From Planktotalea frisia (GTDB lineage: Bacteria > Pseudomonadota > Alphaproteobacteria > Rhodobacterales > Rhodobacteraceae), in contig NZ_MLCB01000135.1 of assembly GCF_001890925.1 (NCBI RefSeq), positions 1-40,535 of the forward strand: a DNA stretch of 40,535 nt, read 5' to 3'. Every line of letters begins with the position of its first letter. Positions within the stretch are counted from its first letter, which is position 1. The notes under the pieces were generated by a model. It had not been told where the DNA came from, made no database searches, and worked only from the letters and a program-made list of their open reading frames with translations. The position numbers were made by a program, and so were the translations under genes. Positions 1 to 7,253 of the stretch are shown one piece after another.

Positions 1-21
1 GTCTTCAAGGTTGGATACATC

Positions 22-195
22 TTAGCACGCTGTCCAGTTTTGCCGGACCACTTCACTCAAGAAACGGGAATGCATGAAGGACGCGTTTTCTGCATTCAGG
101 CGGTATAGGTCCTGGACCAACCCCAGAAGTTGGGCGGAAGAAAACCCCGACAGCACCGGTTTGACGTCTTTCCATGATTTCTTCGCACTGCTCAT
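22..195 (-). CDS. Small protein resembling the N-terminus of DUF6155-type proteins
   Basis: A 57-residue reading frame that starts 13 bases after the topB stop, with a purine-rich AGAGAG ribosome site before its ATG. It was read directly from the minus strand and stops at a TAA at 22-24. The central part (VLSGFSSAQLLGLVQDLYRL, then ENASFMHSRF) resembles, from memory, the start of DUF6155-type proteins of unknown function, which are usually two to three times longer. This copy could therefore be a truncated remnant, or the resemblance could be incidental. The tight spacing suggests it is transcribed with topB. No function is assigned. Confidence 0.5.
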   Translation of the reverse strand: MSSAKKSWKDVKPVLSGFSSAQLLGLVQDLYRLNAENASFMHSRFLSEVVRQNWTAC

Positions 196-207
196 CGCTG
201 CTCTCTC

Positions 208-2364
208 TTACCGTCGATCATGCTTATCTTTGATACCCTCAGACTTCGCGCCGCGCTTTGGCAACTTCCCTTTGTTCTTTTTGATAAAGGCAGAAAGGGC
301 TGCGCGATCTCCAAGGATTGCGTCCGGCAAGTCGACGTTCGCGTCATTGGCAATCTTGCGCGCAAAGGCCAGCTGGGCATCACTTGGACCGTTTCCTTGC
401 GGTCGCGGCCCGAGGAATTCCGAACAGATCTTGCGGTCAGTTGTTGCGCCATTGGGCAAGCGTGTCCCCATCCGCTTCGCTTTGGCGCGTGCGGCCTGAA
501 GCATCTTTGGGCTTGGTTTGGCAGTAAAATCAATATCGAGCTTGGTGCCTGACTGGCCGCGCTGCTCCATCTTTGCGGCCAAGGCCGCCGCGCGGGCCAC
601 AATTGTGTCGACCACAGTGCGTGGATCCTGCTCCCCTTTGAGAATACCATCAAGAGCCAGCTCCATTTCAGCCGTCGCAGCTGGATCAAGGATTTCGGGG
701 GCCTCTTTCAGCAGAACGTCGTAGATCGCCAGTGCGAGGGTGCTTGGCGCTAGATGCTTATCAATGACCTCAAACAGGTTCTGGGTTTTTAGCCCCTCGA
801 GAATGGAGGCGCGCGTCGCTGGCGTTCCGATCCCGGCAGCCCCTTTTAGGCGCTCCGCTGTTTTTGGATCACGGGCATATTTCCACGCTTCCTGCATTGC
901 TTTGATCAAGGTGCCTTCATTGAACCGTGCTGGTGGCTTGGTCGTCTTTTTATCCGCCCCGGCTTTGACGGCATCGACTATCTGGCGGTCTTTCCAGGGC
1001 GGCAGGATGGCCGCAGCCTCGGCGTCGCTCTTCTTGCTGGCATCAGGGTCCGCGCCGAGCGCCTCTCGCCAGCCTGGTTGCCGTTCGACAATACCACTTG
1101 CGGCAAACTTGCGCTGTCCAGCCATCAACGAGATTTCTGTGCGGTCATAAAGACGGTCCGGCCCAATGGCTGCGGTATAGCTCAGTGCGATCAGTTCAAA
1201 AAGACGACGCTCATCGCCGGCCATTGCCCGGAGCACACGCGCCCATTTATCTCGGGTCTTGAAGTTCGGAATAATCGCATGGTGCGAAGCCCCCGCAAGC
1301 CCTTCATCAGAAAAGCAGCCTCGCTTGCCCATGCGATATGTTGGTGTCCGGTAGGCCACTTTGACAAACGGCAGCTCCCGCAGGCCATCGAGCATGGCTT
1401 GGGCATTTTGCTTTTCGGCTTCCGGCAAATATTTGGTCTCAGCCCGAGGGTACGTCGTAACCTTGTGGGTCTCATAAAGCTTCTGTGCCACATCAAGCGT
1501 TTTTTGTGCCGACCAGCCCCAGCGCGCCGCACGTTGCTGCAAGAGCGGCAAATCCATCAGGCGTGGCGGCGGTTGCTTCTTTTTCTCAAAGGTAACCTGC
1601 AAAGGGCCTTTCCAAGGATCAAAGGATGCGATGATCCTTTGCGCCAAATCCTGATCAAAAACCCGGGCTTCGTGCGCAGGGAAGTGCTTGAGGCGCAGGA
1701 CCTCTTTGCCGTCACTGACATCAACCCAAAGATCAAAATAGGGCCTTGGCTCAAAACCTCTGATCTCGCGCTCCCTTGCGCAGACGATCCCCATGGTTGG
1801 GGTTTTGACTCGGCCGATGCCAATGGCCCCCTTCATGCCATGCGGCTTGAGGGCAATCGTCACAGCACGTGTGGCTGTCAGGTTGGCAATCTGATCACTC
1901 TGCGCGCGCGCCACGGCAGCAGCGTAAAGCGGTCTGAAGTGCTCATTGGGCTTCAAGGTCTCGAATGATTGTCGCAGGGAGGCTGGGTCTTCCGCAGAAA
2001 ACATTGCCCGGAGCACCTCACCCTTGAATTTGAAGTAGCGAAGGATGTTTTCACCGATGGCCTGACCCTCGCGGTCACAGTCGGTTGCGATAATCACGCG
2101 GTCAGCTTCTTTCAGGGCCGCCTTGATTTCTGCAATCAGCTTGTCTTTGCCATGGCTGTTGTCCGGGCGCAGCGGATAAAATCCAGCTTCAGGGCGCAAC
2201 ACCTCATAAGACCACTTCTTCCAAGCGTCGTTGACTTCAGCGGGCTCTGCCAGTTTGAAGATGTGCCCGCGTGCGGACAATATCCGACCATAGCGGTTTC
2301 CCAACGCTTCGCGTAGGTTGCGTGCCTGTGAGGGTTTTTCGGCAATAACAATCGATCCGCCCAT
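208..2364 (-). CDS. topB: DNA topoisomerase III (type IA), element-borne
   Basis: Type IA topoisomerase that relaxes and decatenates DNA through a 5'-phosphotyrosine intermediate. From the chosen start it has 718 residues. The N-terminal TOPRIM fold begins VIAEKPSQARN and carries the acidic metal site TDCDREGQAIGE near residue 94. The catalytic tyrosine lies in TTYPRAETKYL at about residue 305; the usual TYPRTDS text is slightly altered. No cysteine zinc fingers are visible. Instead the C-terminus holds a small domain (about residues 645-690, PSDAQLAFARKIANDANVDL) often seen in topoisomerases of plasmids and integrative elements. The ATG at 2364 is preferred over an in-frame ATG at 2400 because GGGTGGA lies a proper distance before it. 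Such genes are common accessory genes near VirB loci and may help in element DNA processing. Confidence 0.9.
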   Translation of the reverse strand: MGGSIVIAEKPSQARNLREALGNRYGRILSARGHIFKLAEPAEVNDAWKKWSYEVLRPEAGFYPLRPDNSHGKDKLIAEIKAALKEADRVIIATDCDREGQAIGENILRYFKFKGEVLRAMFSAEDPASLRQSFETLKPNEHFRPLYAAAVARAQSDQIANLTATRAVTIALKPHGMKGAIGIGRVKTPTMGIVCAREREIRGFEPRPYFDLWVDVSDGKEVLRLKHFPAHEARVFDQDLAQRIIASFDPWKGPLQVTFEKKKQPPPRLMDLPLLQQRAARWGWSAQKTLDVAQKLYETHKVTTYPRAETKYLPEAEKQNAQAMLDGLRELPFVKVAYRTPTYRMGKRGCFSDEGLAGASHHAIIPNFKTRDKWARVLRAMAGDERRLFELIALSYTAAIGPDRLYDRTEISLMAGQRKFAASGIVERQPGWREALGADPDASKKSDAEAAAILPPWKDRQIVDAVKAGADKKTTKPPARFNEGTLIKAMQEAWKYARDPKTAERLKGAAGIGTPATRASILEGLKTQNLFEVIDKHLAPSTLALAIYDVLLKEAPEILDPAATAEMELALDGILKGEQDPRTVVDTIVARAAALAAKMEQRGQSGTKLDIDFTAKPSPKMLQAARAKAKRMGTRLPNGATTDRKICSEFLGPRPQGNGPSDAQLAFARKIANDANVDLPDAILGDRAALSAFIKKNKGKLPKRGAKSEGIKDKHDRR

Positions 2365-2552
2365 ATCAGTTCCACCCTGCAGGTAGCCCGGCAGTGGCAT
2401 TGTAGATATGAGGCGGCTGAGTAATCATGCGTCCACGTCCAGCATTTGGAAATAGCCACAGCGCGATACAGTCGGCAAGAATATATGGCCCATTTGAGTA
2501 TTCGTCATTTCAAGAACCCAGTTTTCCAAACTTGCAGCCACGCACCGATGTC

Positions 2553-2567
2553 GTTCAACGCATGTTC
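2553..2567 (+). promoter_or_regulatory. LexA-type SOS box 1 (GTTC-N7-GTTC)
   Basis: The sequence GTTCAACGCATGTTC matches the alphaproteobacterial LexA operator, a direct repeat of GTTC with seven bases between. It lies 44 bases from a second box on the opposite strand. Having two exact matches within 75 bases is unlikely by chance. The box faces rightwards, where no gene with a clear start follows. Confidence 0.55.
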
Positions 2568-2610
2568 GCAAGCTTTTACATCTTATCTCTTGCCAGTTTA
2601 CATTGCATCA

Positions 2611-2625
2611 GAACAAAATGCGAAC
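2611..2625 (-). promoter_or_regulatory. LexA-type SOS box 2 (GTTC-N7-GTTC)
   Basis: Read on the minus strand this is GTTCGCATTTTGTTC, an exact GTTC-N7-GTTC operator with the T-rich spacer often found in real alphaproteobacterial LexA sites. It faces topB, whose start is about 247 bases further on. It could put topB under SOS control, or be left over from a deleted gene. Confidence 0.62.
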
Positions 2626-2698
2626 ACTTTTCGTAGCTGCGATAACAAGACTGGCTTCAGATGGGGGACAGCCCCAACCCAAGGCGTCGCGGGCCAAT

Positions 2699-3697
2699 TC
2701 ATTCCAACCTTTTTGACCTCTCCGACACCTTCTGAACCAGTGAAGCGGCAGCACTACCGGCCTGCCGCACACCCGTACCCGCGATTTCCCCAGCTGACTG
2801 CGTGCCGAACCGCGCCCGTGCGCGCGATCCTCTGGTTCCAGCCACGCCTTTTGCGAACCCGCTGACGCCGGGCATGCTTGGCGGACCTGCCATCATCAAG
2901 TTGCCCGAGATTGCGCGGACGATCAGCGGTGTGGCGACGATCATGCCACCGGCGAGGAACATCATCATGAAGAAGGGGATGAGCGCACCGATGTTACTGG
3001 CCCCGTCGGGATCACCAAGCTCGGCCAGCAAGGACTGCGACATGCCGACCACGGTGGAAAAAACACCCGCGATGACCAGCGGGTAGAGCGCGTAGGAGAC
3101 GGTGGAGGACAGCCAGCGCAGGAAATAATCCTTGGTCACGTCGAAGAGCGATAGCGCGATCATGATTGGCGCGATGCCGATCATGAAGGCCAGCATAATT
3201 TTGGCAAAGATCAATACCAGCCCGCAGAGCGCGCCGATGATGCCGAGCAGAAACGCGCCTATGGCACCAATGAGTGCCCCGGCCATCCAGTGCATATTGT
3301 CGCCCGCGGTATTGAGGTAGTTTCCGAACTCAGCGATGAGATCATCGAAGGCGGCGGCAAAATAGGCGGATCCTGCACCACCGCCGCCAAGGCCCACGAT
3401 CATACCGCCAGCCAGCTGATCAAGACCATTTGTGATGGCACCCGCAATGGTGTTGAACTGCACCCAGTTGAGCGCAAAGAGCGTGATCAGCATGAGCTTG
3501 ATGGCAAACCAGAAAGCGGTGCGGCCATCAACCGACCGCACCTGCAGGACCATGTTTACGAAGAGGCCAATGACGGCGAGGGTTGAGCCCACGGCAATGA
3601 TACCGCCTACCTGGCTGGCGACGGTGCCAAAGGTCGTCTCGGCCGCCCCGTCAAGATAACCGTCTGTGGTCTCTACCATCCAGGTGACAACGCCCAT
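2699..3697 (-). CDS. virB6: VirB6/TrbL-type inner-membrane protein of a type IV secretion system
   Basis: A 332-residue polytopic membrane protein of the VirB6/TrbL family, which forms part of the inner-membrane channel of conjugative type IV secretion systems. Several strongly hydrophobic segments are visible: about residues 30-52, 63-80, 90-110, 140-175 and 200-260, with the family-typical glycine/alanine-rich central helices (LIGAIGAFLLGIIGALCGLVLI shortened here to its start, LIGAIGAFLL). The C-terminal 60 residues are hydrophilic and rich in Arg, Ser and Ala. Length and layout are normal, with no sign of damage. It lies 27 bases downstream of the DUF4177-like gene on the same strand, so it probably belongs to the virB10-virB11 operon; virB6 downstream of virB11 is a recurrent order in Rhodobacteraceae elements. 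Confidence 0.85.
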   Translation of the reverse strand: MGVVTWMVETTDGYLDGAAETTFGTVASQVGGIIAVGSTLAVIGLFVNMVLQVRSVDGRTAFWFAIKLMLITLFALNWVQFNTIAGAITNGLDQLAGGMIVGLGGGGAGSAYFAAAFDDLIAEFGNYLNTAGDNMHWMAGALIGAIGAFLLGIIGALCGLVLIFAKIMLAFMIGIAPIMIALSLFDVTKDYFLRWLSSTVSYALYPLVIAGVFSTVVGMSQSLLAELGDPDGASNIGALIPFFMMMFLAGGMIVATPLIVRAISGNLMMAGPPSMPGVSGFAKGVAGTRGSRARARFGTQSAGEIAGTGVRQAGSAAASLVQKVSERSKRLE

Positions 3698-3724
3698 CGG
3701 ATCCGCCTCGCTCTTTTGCTTCGA

Positions 3725-3901
3725 TCAGTGCGCGGCCTTCAGCGGCCGCTTCAGAAACGCGGTGAGGATATGCTCGCCGTCAAAATCCGGTGTCACGGCA
3801 ACAAGCTCCCAGCCCTCGCGCCCGAGGGCATTCAGCTCCTCGGCATAAGTTTGCGGTTTCTTGCGGCCTGTATTGATCTGGCGTGTGAGGTATTCAAACA
3901 T
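3725..3901 (-). CDS. Small DUF4177-like protein, start overlapping the expected virB11 stop
   Basis: A 58-residue protein starting MFEYLTRQINT, with the core LNALGREGWELVAV and an ending AFLKRP, the pattern of DUF4177-type small proteins. In the uninterrupted reading it is fused in frame to the VirB11 ATPase. If one base is restored in the GC repeat near 3955-3966, virB11 instead ends at a TGA (3894-3896) that overlaps this gene's ATG (3899-3901). That overlap is typical of translational coupling, so I treat it as a separate gene whose apparent fusion is produced by the frameshift. Function is unknown; its position between virB11 and virB6 suggests an accessory role in the secretion operon. 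Confidence 0.6.
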   Translation of the reverse strand: MFEYLTRQINTGRKKPQTYAEELNALGREGWELVAVTPDFDGEHILTAFLKRPLKAAH

Positions 3902-4885
3902 CTGCGGTCTCAGTTTTTTCTGTTTCAACGCTGGGCAAGTAGAACTCGGTGATCCCGCGCGCGCGTGGCGTCCAGCTTGGATGATCACGTCGATCGAGCG
4001 GGTGATGTAATGGATCATATCCTGGTAGGTCATGGGGACATCGGTCTTGAGCGCCGCGATTGCGAGGCGCTGGATTGTGAGCTGTGGGGTCTCGGCATGC
4101 AGCGTGGTGAGCGATCCGCCATGGCCGGTGTTGATCGCCTCGAGGAAGGTCATGGCCTCCTTGCCGCGGACCTCGCCCAGAACAATCCGGTCGGGTCGCA
4201 TGCGCAGGGTCGCGGTCAGCAGCTGATCTGCGCTGCGCTCGCGTGCCTCTCGATCGGCCATCAGCGTCACGGTATTGGGCTGTGTGGGCATCAGCTCGGC
4301 CGCGTCCTCAATCGTGATCAGGCGCTCGGCCTCGGGAACAAAGGATAGGATCTTGCGTGCGGTGACGGTCTTGCCGGTGGAGGTGCCACCCGAGACGATC
4401 ATGTTGAGCTTGTGGCTGACGCAGAAGGCGATGGCGGCCTCGATATCGCCTGTGGCGACGACGGTGCGCAACTCTGTGTTGCGCGCGCGACGCGTGGCTT
4501 CGGAACTGCGTTCGGATCCAAAGAGATACGTCAGCTGGATCTTGTCGAGCGGCAGGTCGGCAAAAAACCGCAGTGAAATCGCAAAGCCGCCTTCGACGGC
4601 GGGTGGCTGGATCACTTGGGCGCGGATCGGCCTGTCCCGGTAGAGGATACTGACGGACACGATGGGTTTTGCCTGGCTGAGCGTGGTGTTGGCAGCGGAG
4701 GCAATTTGCGCGCCGAGATCTTGTGCGGCATGGGGCGTAAGGCGCATATCCAGCGCACGCATGAAATGATCACCCTGCATCTCGCCCCAGACCGTGCCGT
4801 CAGGGTTGATACACAGCTCGATGAGCTTGGGATCGCGCGCGGCGGGCAGTTGGTCGAGGGAGCTTTGCAGGTAACTGGCACCCAT
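3894..4885 (-). CDS. virB11: VirB11-type secretion ATPase with an apparent frameshift near its end
   Basis: Hexameric AAA-type ATPase at the cytoplasmic base of type IV secretion systems. Walker A GGTSTGKT lies at residues 166-173, the Asp box IEDAAEL near 191, Walker B DRIVLGEVRG near 232, and the His box GHGGSLTTLH near 255. After GRHARA (residues 305-310) the frame reads GSPSSTCPALKQKK, while the next frame reads GITEFYLPSVETEKTETADV followed by a stop, the expected family C-terminus. A single missing base in the run gatcccgcgcgcgcg (about 3951-3966) explains this. Read straight through, the product is 386 residues and ends in the DUF4177-like protein at 3725. The ATPase core is intact, so activity may survive; a sequencing error in the GC repeat is also possible. 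The start lies 3 bases after the virB10 stop. Confidence 0.85.
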
Positions 4886-4888
4886 GTC

Positions 4889-5803
4889 TCAGAAGATCTC
4901 CAGATCGCGGTCGACCGTGACGGTGACGCGCGCGCCTTGGTCGACATAGATGACGGGCGCGAGCGCAAGATACTCGCCAATCACACCTTGAGCGCTGTCC
5001 TGCAGGCTTTCGGCAGTGCCTTCGAGGGCTTCAGCCGTGCGCTCATCATCGGTGGACTCGGCTGCCACACTTGGGAGAGTCCCAATCAGCGAAATCAGCG
5101 CGGCCGATCCAAAGCGCGTGCCAAACCGGCTGTCAACAAAACCGGTGGTGCCGGAGCGGCCCAGTTCGTCGCCGCCAAAGGCGCTGATCTCGAAGCTCTG
5201 GTTGTCTGGCAGGATGATCCGGTCCCAGGCGATTGTGATCCGCTGCTGTGCGATATCCACGCCGGATTGATACCGCCCGATCAGTCGCGATCCTCTCGGG
5301 ATAAGCACGCGGGATCCGTCATAGGCATGGACGTCTTCGGAGACGAGCGCGCGGACGGGACCAGCAAGCTGGCTGTCGATGGCGGTTTCCAGCGCGGCCT
5401 GGATCATCGTGCCCTGCACAACCGTGTTGGACGGGTTCACGATCGTCTGGGCCTGGGTAACGGTTGCTGGCTGCGCGCCATTGCGGACGAATTCCGTCTC
5501 ACCATCGAGGCGGCGCTGCTCAGCCGCGCTTTCATCAGTACCTCCTCCGCTGGAACCGAAGGCGATGATCGGGCTGGCGATGCGGGCCTCGAGAATGGCG
5601 CGCTCGGCTTGCCGCCGCGCCTCCAGCTCTTGCAGGCGCAGGTCTTCGGCCGAGGGTCCGGGTTGGCGCGGGGTGGTTGGGGCTTCGAGTTGCGCGAGTT
5701 CCAGATCTGTCTGCAGGCGCTGGATTTGCCGCGCGCGCTCATCAAGATCTGCACGCAGAGCGGCCTCCGCCGCCGCTGATGTTTGCCGGTCGACCCGCGA
5801 CAT
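4889..5803 (-). CDS. virB10: VirB10/TrbI-type protein lacking its N-terminal membrane anchor
   Basis: VirB10 spans the envelope and links the inner-membrane energy of type IV secretion to the outer-membrane pore. The C-terminal beta-barrel domain is recognisable here: VVQGTMIQAALETAID, then VRALVSEDVHAYDG, VLIPRGSRLIGRY and a closing VTVTVDRDLEIF. Family members usually have about 390-440 residues with a cytoplasmic tail and one membrane helix before a proline-rich linker. This protein has only about 304 and begins inside the coiled-coil linker (about residues 10-70), with neither helix nor signal peptide. An in-frame TAG lies just upstream. I chose the ATG at 5803; a TTG at 5815 is the alternative. 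The missing anchor suggests a deletion and probable loss of function. Confidence 0.8.
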   Translation of the reverse strand: MSRVDRQTSAAAEAALRADLDERARQIQRLQTDLELAQLEAPTTPRQPGPSAEDLRLQELEARRQAERAILEARIASPIIAFGSSGGGTDESAAEQRRLDGETEFVRNGAQPATVTQAQTIVNPSNTVVQGTMIQAALETAIDSQLAGPVRALVSEDVHAYDGSRVLIPRGSRLIGRYQSGVDIAQQRITIAWDRIILPDNQSFEISAFGGDELGRSGTTGFVDSRFGTRFGSAALISLIGTLPSVAAESTDDERTAEALEGTAESLQDSAQGVIGEYLALAPVIYVDQGARVTVTVDRDLEIF

Positions 5804-5934
5804 AGCTTTGTGCAAACCCTACTTGCGGGGATTGTGCTGCCAGTTGACCATCTGAAGCCATAGCGAGCACAAAGCCCTCTGCATCTGCCGGGGAGGAGAT
5901 CAGTAGGGCAGTACAAGTTAGAAGTGCGAGGGAA

Positions 5935-6258
5935 TTACTTGTCCTTGGAAAGCGTGTGCGATGCGACTTTGCCTTCGACCATCGGAATCGAGACCAGATC
6001 AAAGCCAAGGCTGGCCACGAAGCTTGTGAGCCCGTTGATCGTCTTGAACTCGCGCGCGACCATGTTGTTACGGGCCGTAACCAAGAGGCGGCGTTCGCCA
6101 TCGGGGGCACCGCAATGCACAGTCCAGACGCCAGACCATTGTGCCGACGTGCGCTCGGGCGTGACCCGGCACAGCACATCGCAGCTGTGGCCCTCACCAA
6201 GGAATTTACGCAGTCCGTCTTCGCTGACAACATTTGGGGCGTCTTGCATCCAGTTCAT
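5935..6258 (-). CDS. Hypothetical protein of 107 residues
   Basis: I do not recognise the family. The reading frame is well supported by a GGAGG ribosome site before the ATG at 6258 and by balanced composition. The product is soluble, begins MNWMQDAPNVVSEDG and has two spaced cysteines (residues about 27 and 31) and another near 50 (TVHCGAPDG). There is no signal peptide or membrane helix. A stretch MVAREFKTINGLTSFVASLG in the second half looks like an amphipathic helix. It is upstream of virB10 on the same strand, in the place where virB9 or virB8 would be expected. It probably belongs to the element's cargo or to a rearranged transfer region. Confidence 0.65.
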   Translation of the reverse strand: MNWMQDAPNVVSEDGLRKFLGEGHSCDVLCRVTPERTSAQWSGVWTVHCGAPDGERRLLVTARNNMVAREFKTINGLTSFVASLGFDLVSIPMVEGKVASHTLSKDK

Positions 6259-6419
6259 GTGATCCGGGCCTCCATAAATTAACGGAGCGCCCGGCTGTCC
6301 CTCATGGACAGGCCAAGCACTACAGTATTATAATCTTGCAATCAAGCGTGATATTGCAGCGCAACACGGCCTTCATGCATTCAAAGAATAATACTGCAGC
6401 GGATCCAAAAAACCAAGTC

Positions 6420-6701
6420 ATGACGACAGCAATGAGAACATGGAAATTGGCGGTCTGGATAATGGTATCGATCACGCCGGGATTTGCGCAGGGCTGCGTG
6501 GCACCCGCTGTGCCGTTTTTGCCTTTTGATCCGGTTGATACCCGCATTTATGCCGACATTCTGCGCGCAGACTTCGAGACCTACTTCGCGGATGCAAACG
6601 CTTACTTCCACTGTCTTGATCAAGAGCGAAACCGCGCGTTCTTCGAGGCGCAGCGGGCCACCGAGGCCTATTCGCGGATGCTGGAATTGCTAGGGGAGTG
6701 A
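6420..6701 (+). CDS. Small exported protein typical of Rhodobacteraceae transfer elements
   Basis: A 93-residue protein with an N-terminal signal peptide (TWKLAVWIMVSITPGFAQG, probable cleavage after FAQ near residue 22). The mature part begins CVAPAVPFLPFDP and continues ADILRADFETYFADANAYFHCLDQER, with two cysteines that could form a disulfide or carry lipid. Proteins with this APxxPFxPxDP...DFExYFxDxxxYFxCLDxER pattern recur, as I recall, beside conjugation genes in this family, with no known function. The ATG at 6420 is chosen; a second in-frame ATG at 6432 is equally possible and neither has a strong ribosome site. It is transcribed towards, and convergent with, the XRE regulator. Confidence 0.65.
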   Translation: MTTAMRTWKLAVWIMVSITPGFAQGCVAPAVPFLPFDPVDTRIYADILRADFETYFADANAYFHCLDQERNRAFFEAQRATEAYSRMLELLGE

Positions 6702-6714
6702 GTAGTGCGCAGCC

Positions 6715-7098
6715 TTACATGCCCTCTTTGGGGAAGAACCGCTCTTCGAACTCAGGGCGGACAGACAACTGATGCTCTCCGTTGTCCCAAACATAAACTT
6801 CACCCATCTTGACGCCGGTTTTGGGGCAAATCAGCTTCGCGACGGGCTCTGCCTCGAGCCGCTGTTCATGAGAAATTGGCACGTTTACACCTCGCTCGTG
6901 ATGAAGCGCTTGGACGCTAACACCGAGCGCCTTTGCGATCTGTTCCAGTTTTTTTGCCGTCGGGGACGACTGCCCGTGTTCGATCAGGCTCACATAGCTT
7001 CGATCGATGCCAGCCTCAGCCGCAAGGCGTTCCTGGCTCCACTTGCGCGATTGCCTGAGGTTTTGGATATTTAACCCGATGAGTTCGCTTGCATTCAT
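6715..7098 (-). CDS. XRE-family helix-turn-helix regulator
   Basis: A 127-residue protein with an N-terminal Cro/C1-type helix-turn-helix (residues about 8-62): LRQSRKWSQERLAAEAGIDR followed by SYVSLIEHGQSSPTAKKLEQ, both strongly canonical. The C-terminal half (residues 75-127, ICPKTGVKMGEVYVWDNGEH) is a short domain of unknown role. It is likely a repressor of element genes. It is divergent from the exported-protein gene at 7254, and a 12-base palindrome sits directly before its start, so autoregulation is plausible. No good ribosome site is visible before the ATG at 7098, although a palindrome occupies that position. Confidence 0.85.
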   Translation of the reverse strand: MNASELIGLNIQNLRQSRKWSQERLAAEAGIDRSYVSLIEHGQSSPTAKKLEQIAKALGVSVQALHHERGVNVPISHEQRLEAEPVAKLICPKTGVKMGEVYVWDNGEHQLSVRPEFEERFFPKEGM

Positions 7099-7105
7099 GC
7101 GCCGA

Positions 7106-7117
7106 TTTCGACCGAAA
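7106..7117. promoter_or_regulatory. Palindrome before the XRE regulator, possible autoregulatory operator
   Basis: TTTCGACCGAAA is an inverted repeat of TTTCG around two bases, 8 to 19 bases upstream of the regulator's start codon. Its position would block translation start or transcription of the regulator if bound. It is short, so chance occurrence is not excluded. Confidence 0.3.
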
Positions 7118-7253
7118 CAACCCCTGCACTCTACGGAATATATTCAACAAAATGATGGCACCGCAGTCCAACCTCTTGCTCGAACGGTCCTTAGAAGGAA
7201 GGCTGAAGAACAATGACGCAATATTATTGTATTGAGTGCGGGAGGGATTTCTT

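Larger units (their letters stand above)
2365..2698. other. Gene-free stretch upstream of topB with two SOS boxes
   Basis: These 334 bases separate the topB start from the virB6 stop. I see no convincing gene on either strand: the frames that cross it lack ribosome sites and family resemblance. It contains two GTTC-N7-GTTC motifs in opposite orientation, listed separately, and is AT-richer than the genes around it (about 2490-2640). It may be the promoter region of topB, the scar of a lost SOS-controlled gene, or both. Confidence 0.6.

Noticed and set aside
1078-1968. Plus-strand frame of 296 codons opposite topB
   Set aside because: Antisense to conserved topoisomerase text, no ribosome site, no recognisable family.
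2425-2520. Short minus-strand peptide frame (MGHIFLPTVSRCGYFQMLDV) in the gap before topB
   Set aside because: Only 22 residues with no ribosome site. It may be a remnant but cannot be supported.
2446-2865. Plus-strand frame of 139 codons crossing the gap before topB into virB6
   Set aside because: It runs into the conserved C-terminus of virB6 on the other strand and has no ribosome site or family likeness.
4616-5779. Long open frame of 387 codons on the plus strand opposite virB10 and virB11
   Set aside because: It mirrors the codon pattern of the real genes on the other strand, has no family text and no ribosome site. High GC makes such antisense frames common.
6295-6311. Everted pair CTGTCC-N5-GGACAG resembling the half sites of the integrase operators
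   Set aside because: The half sites point the opposite way from GGACA-N5-TGTCC, and a single six-base pair is likely to occur by chance.
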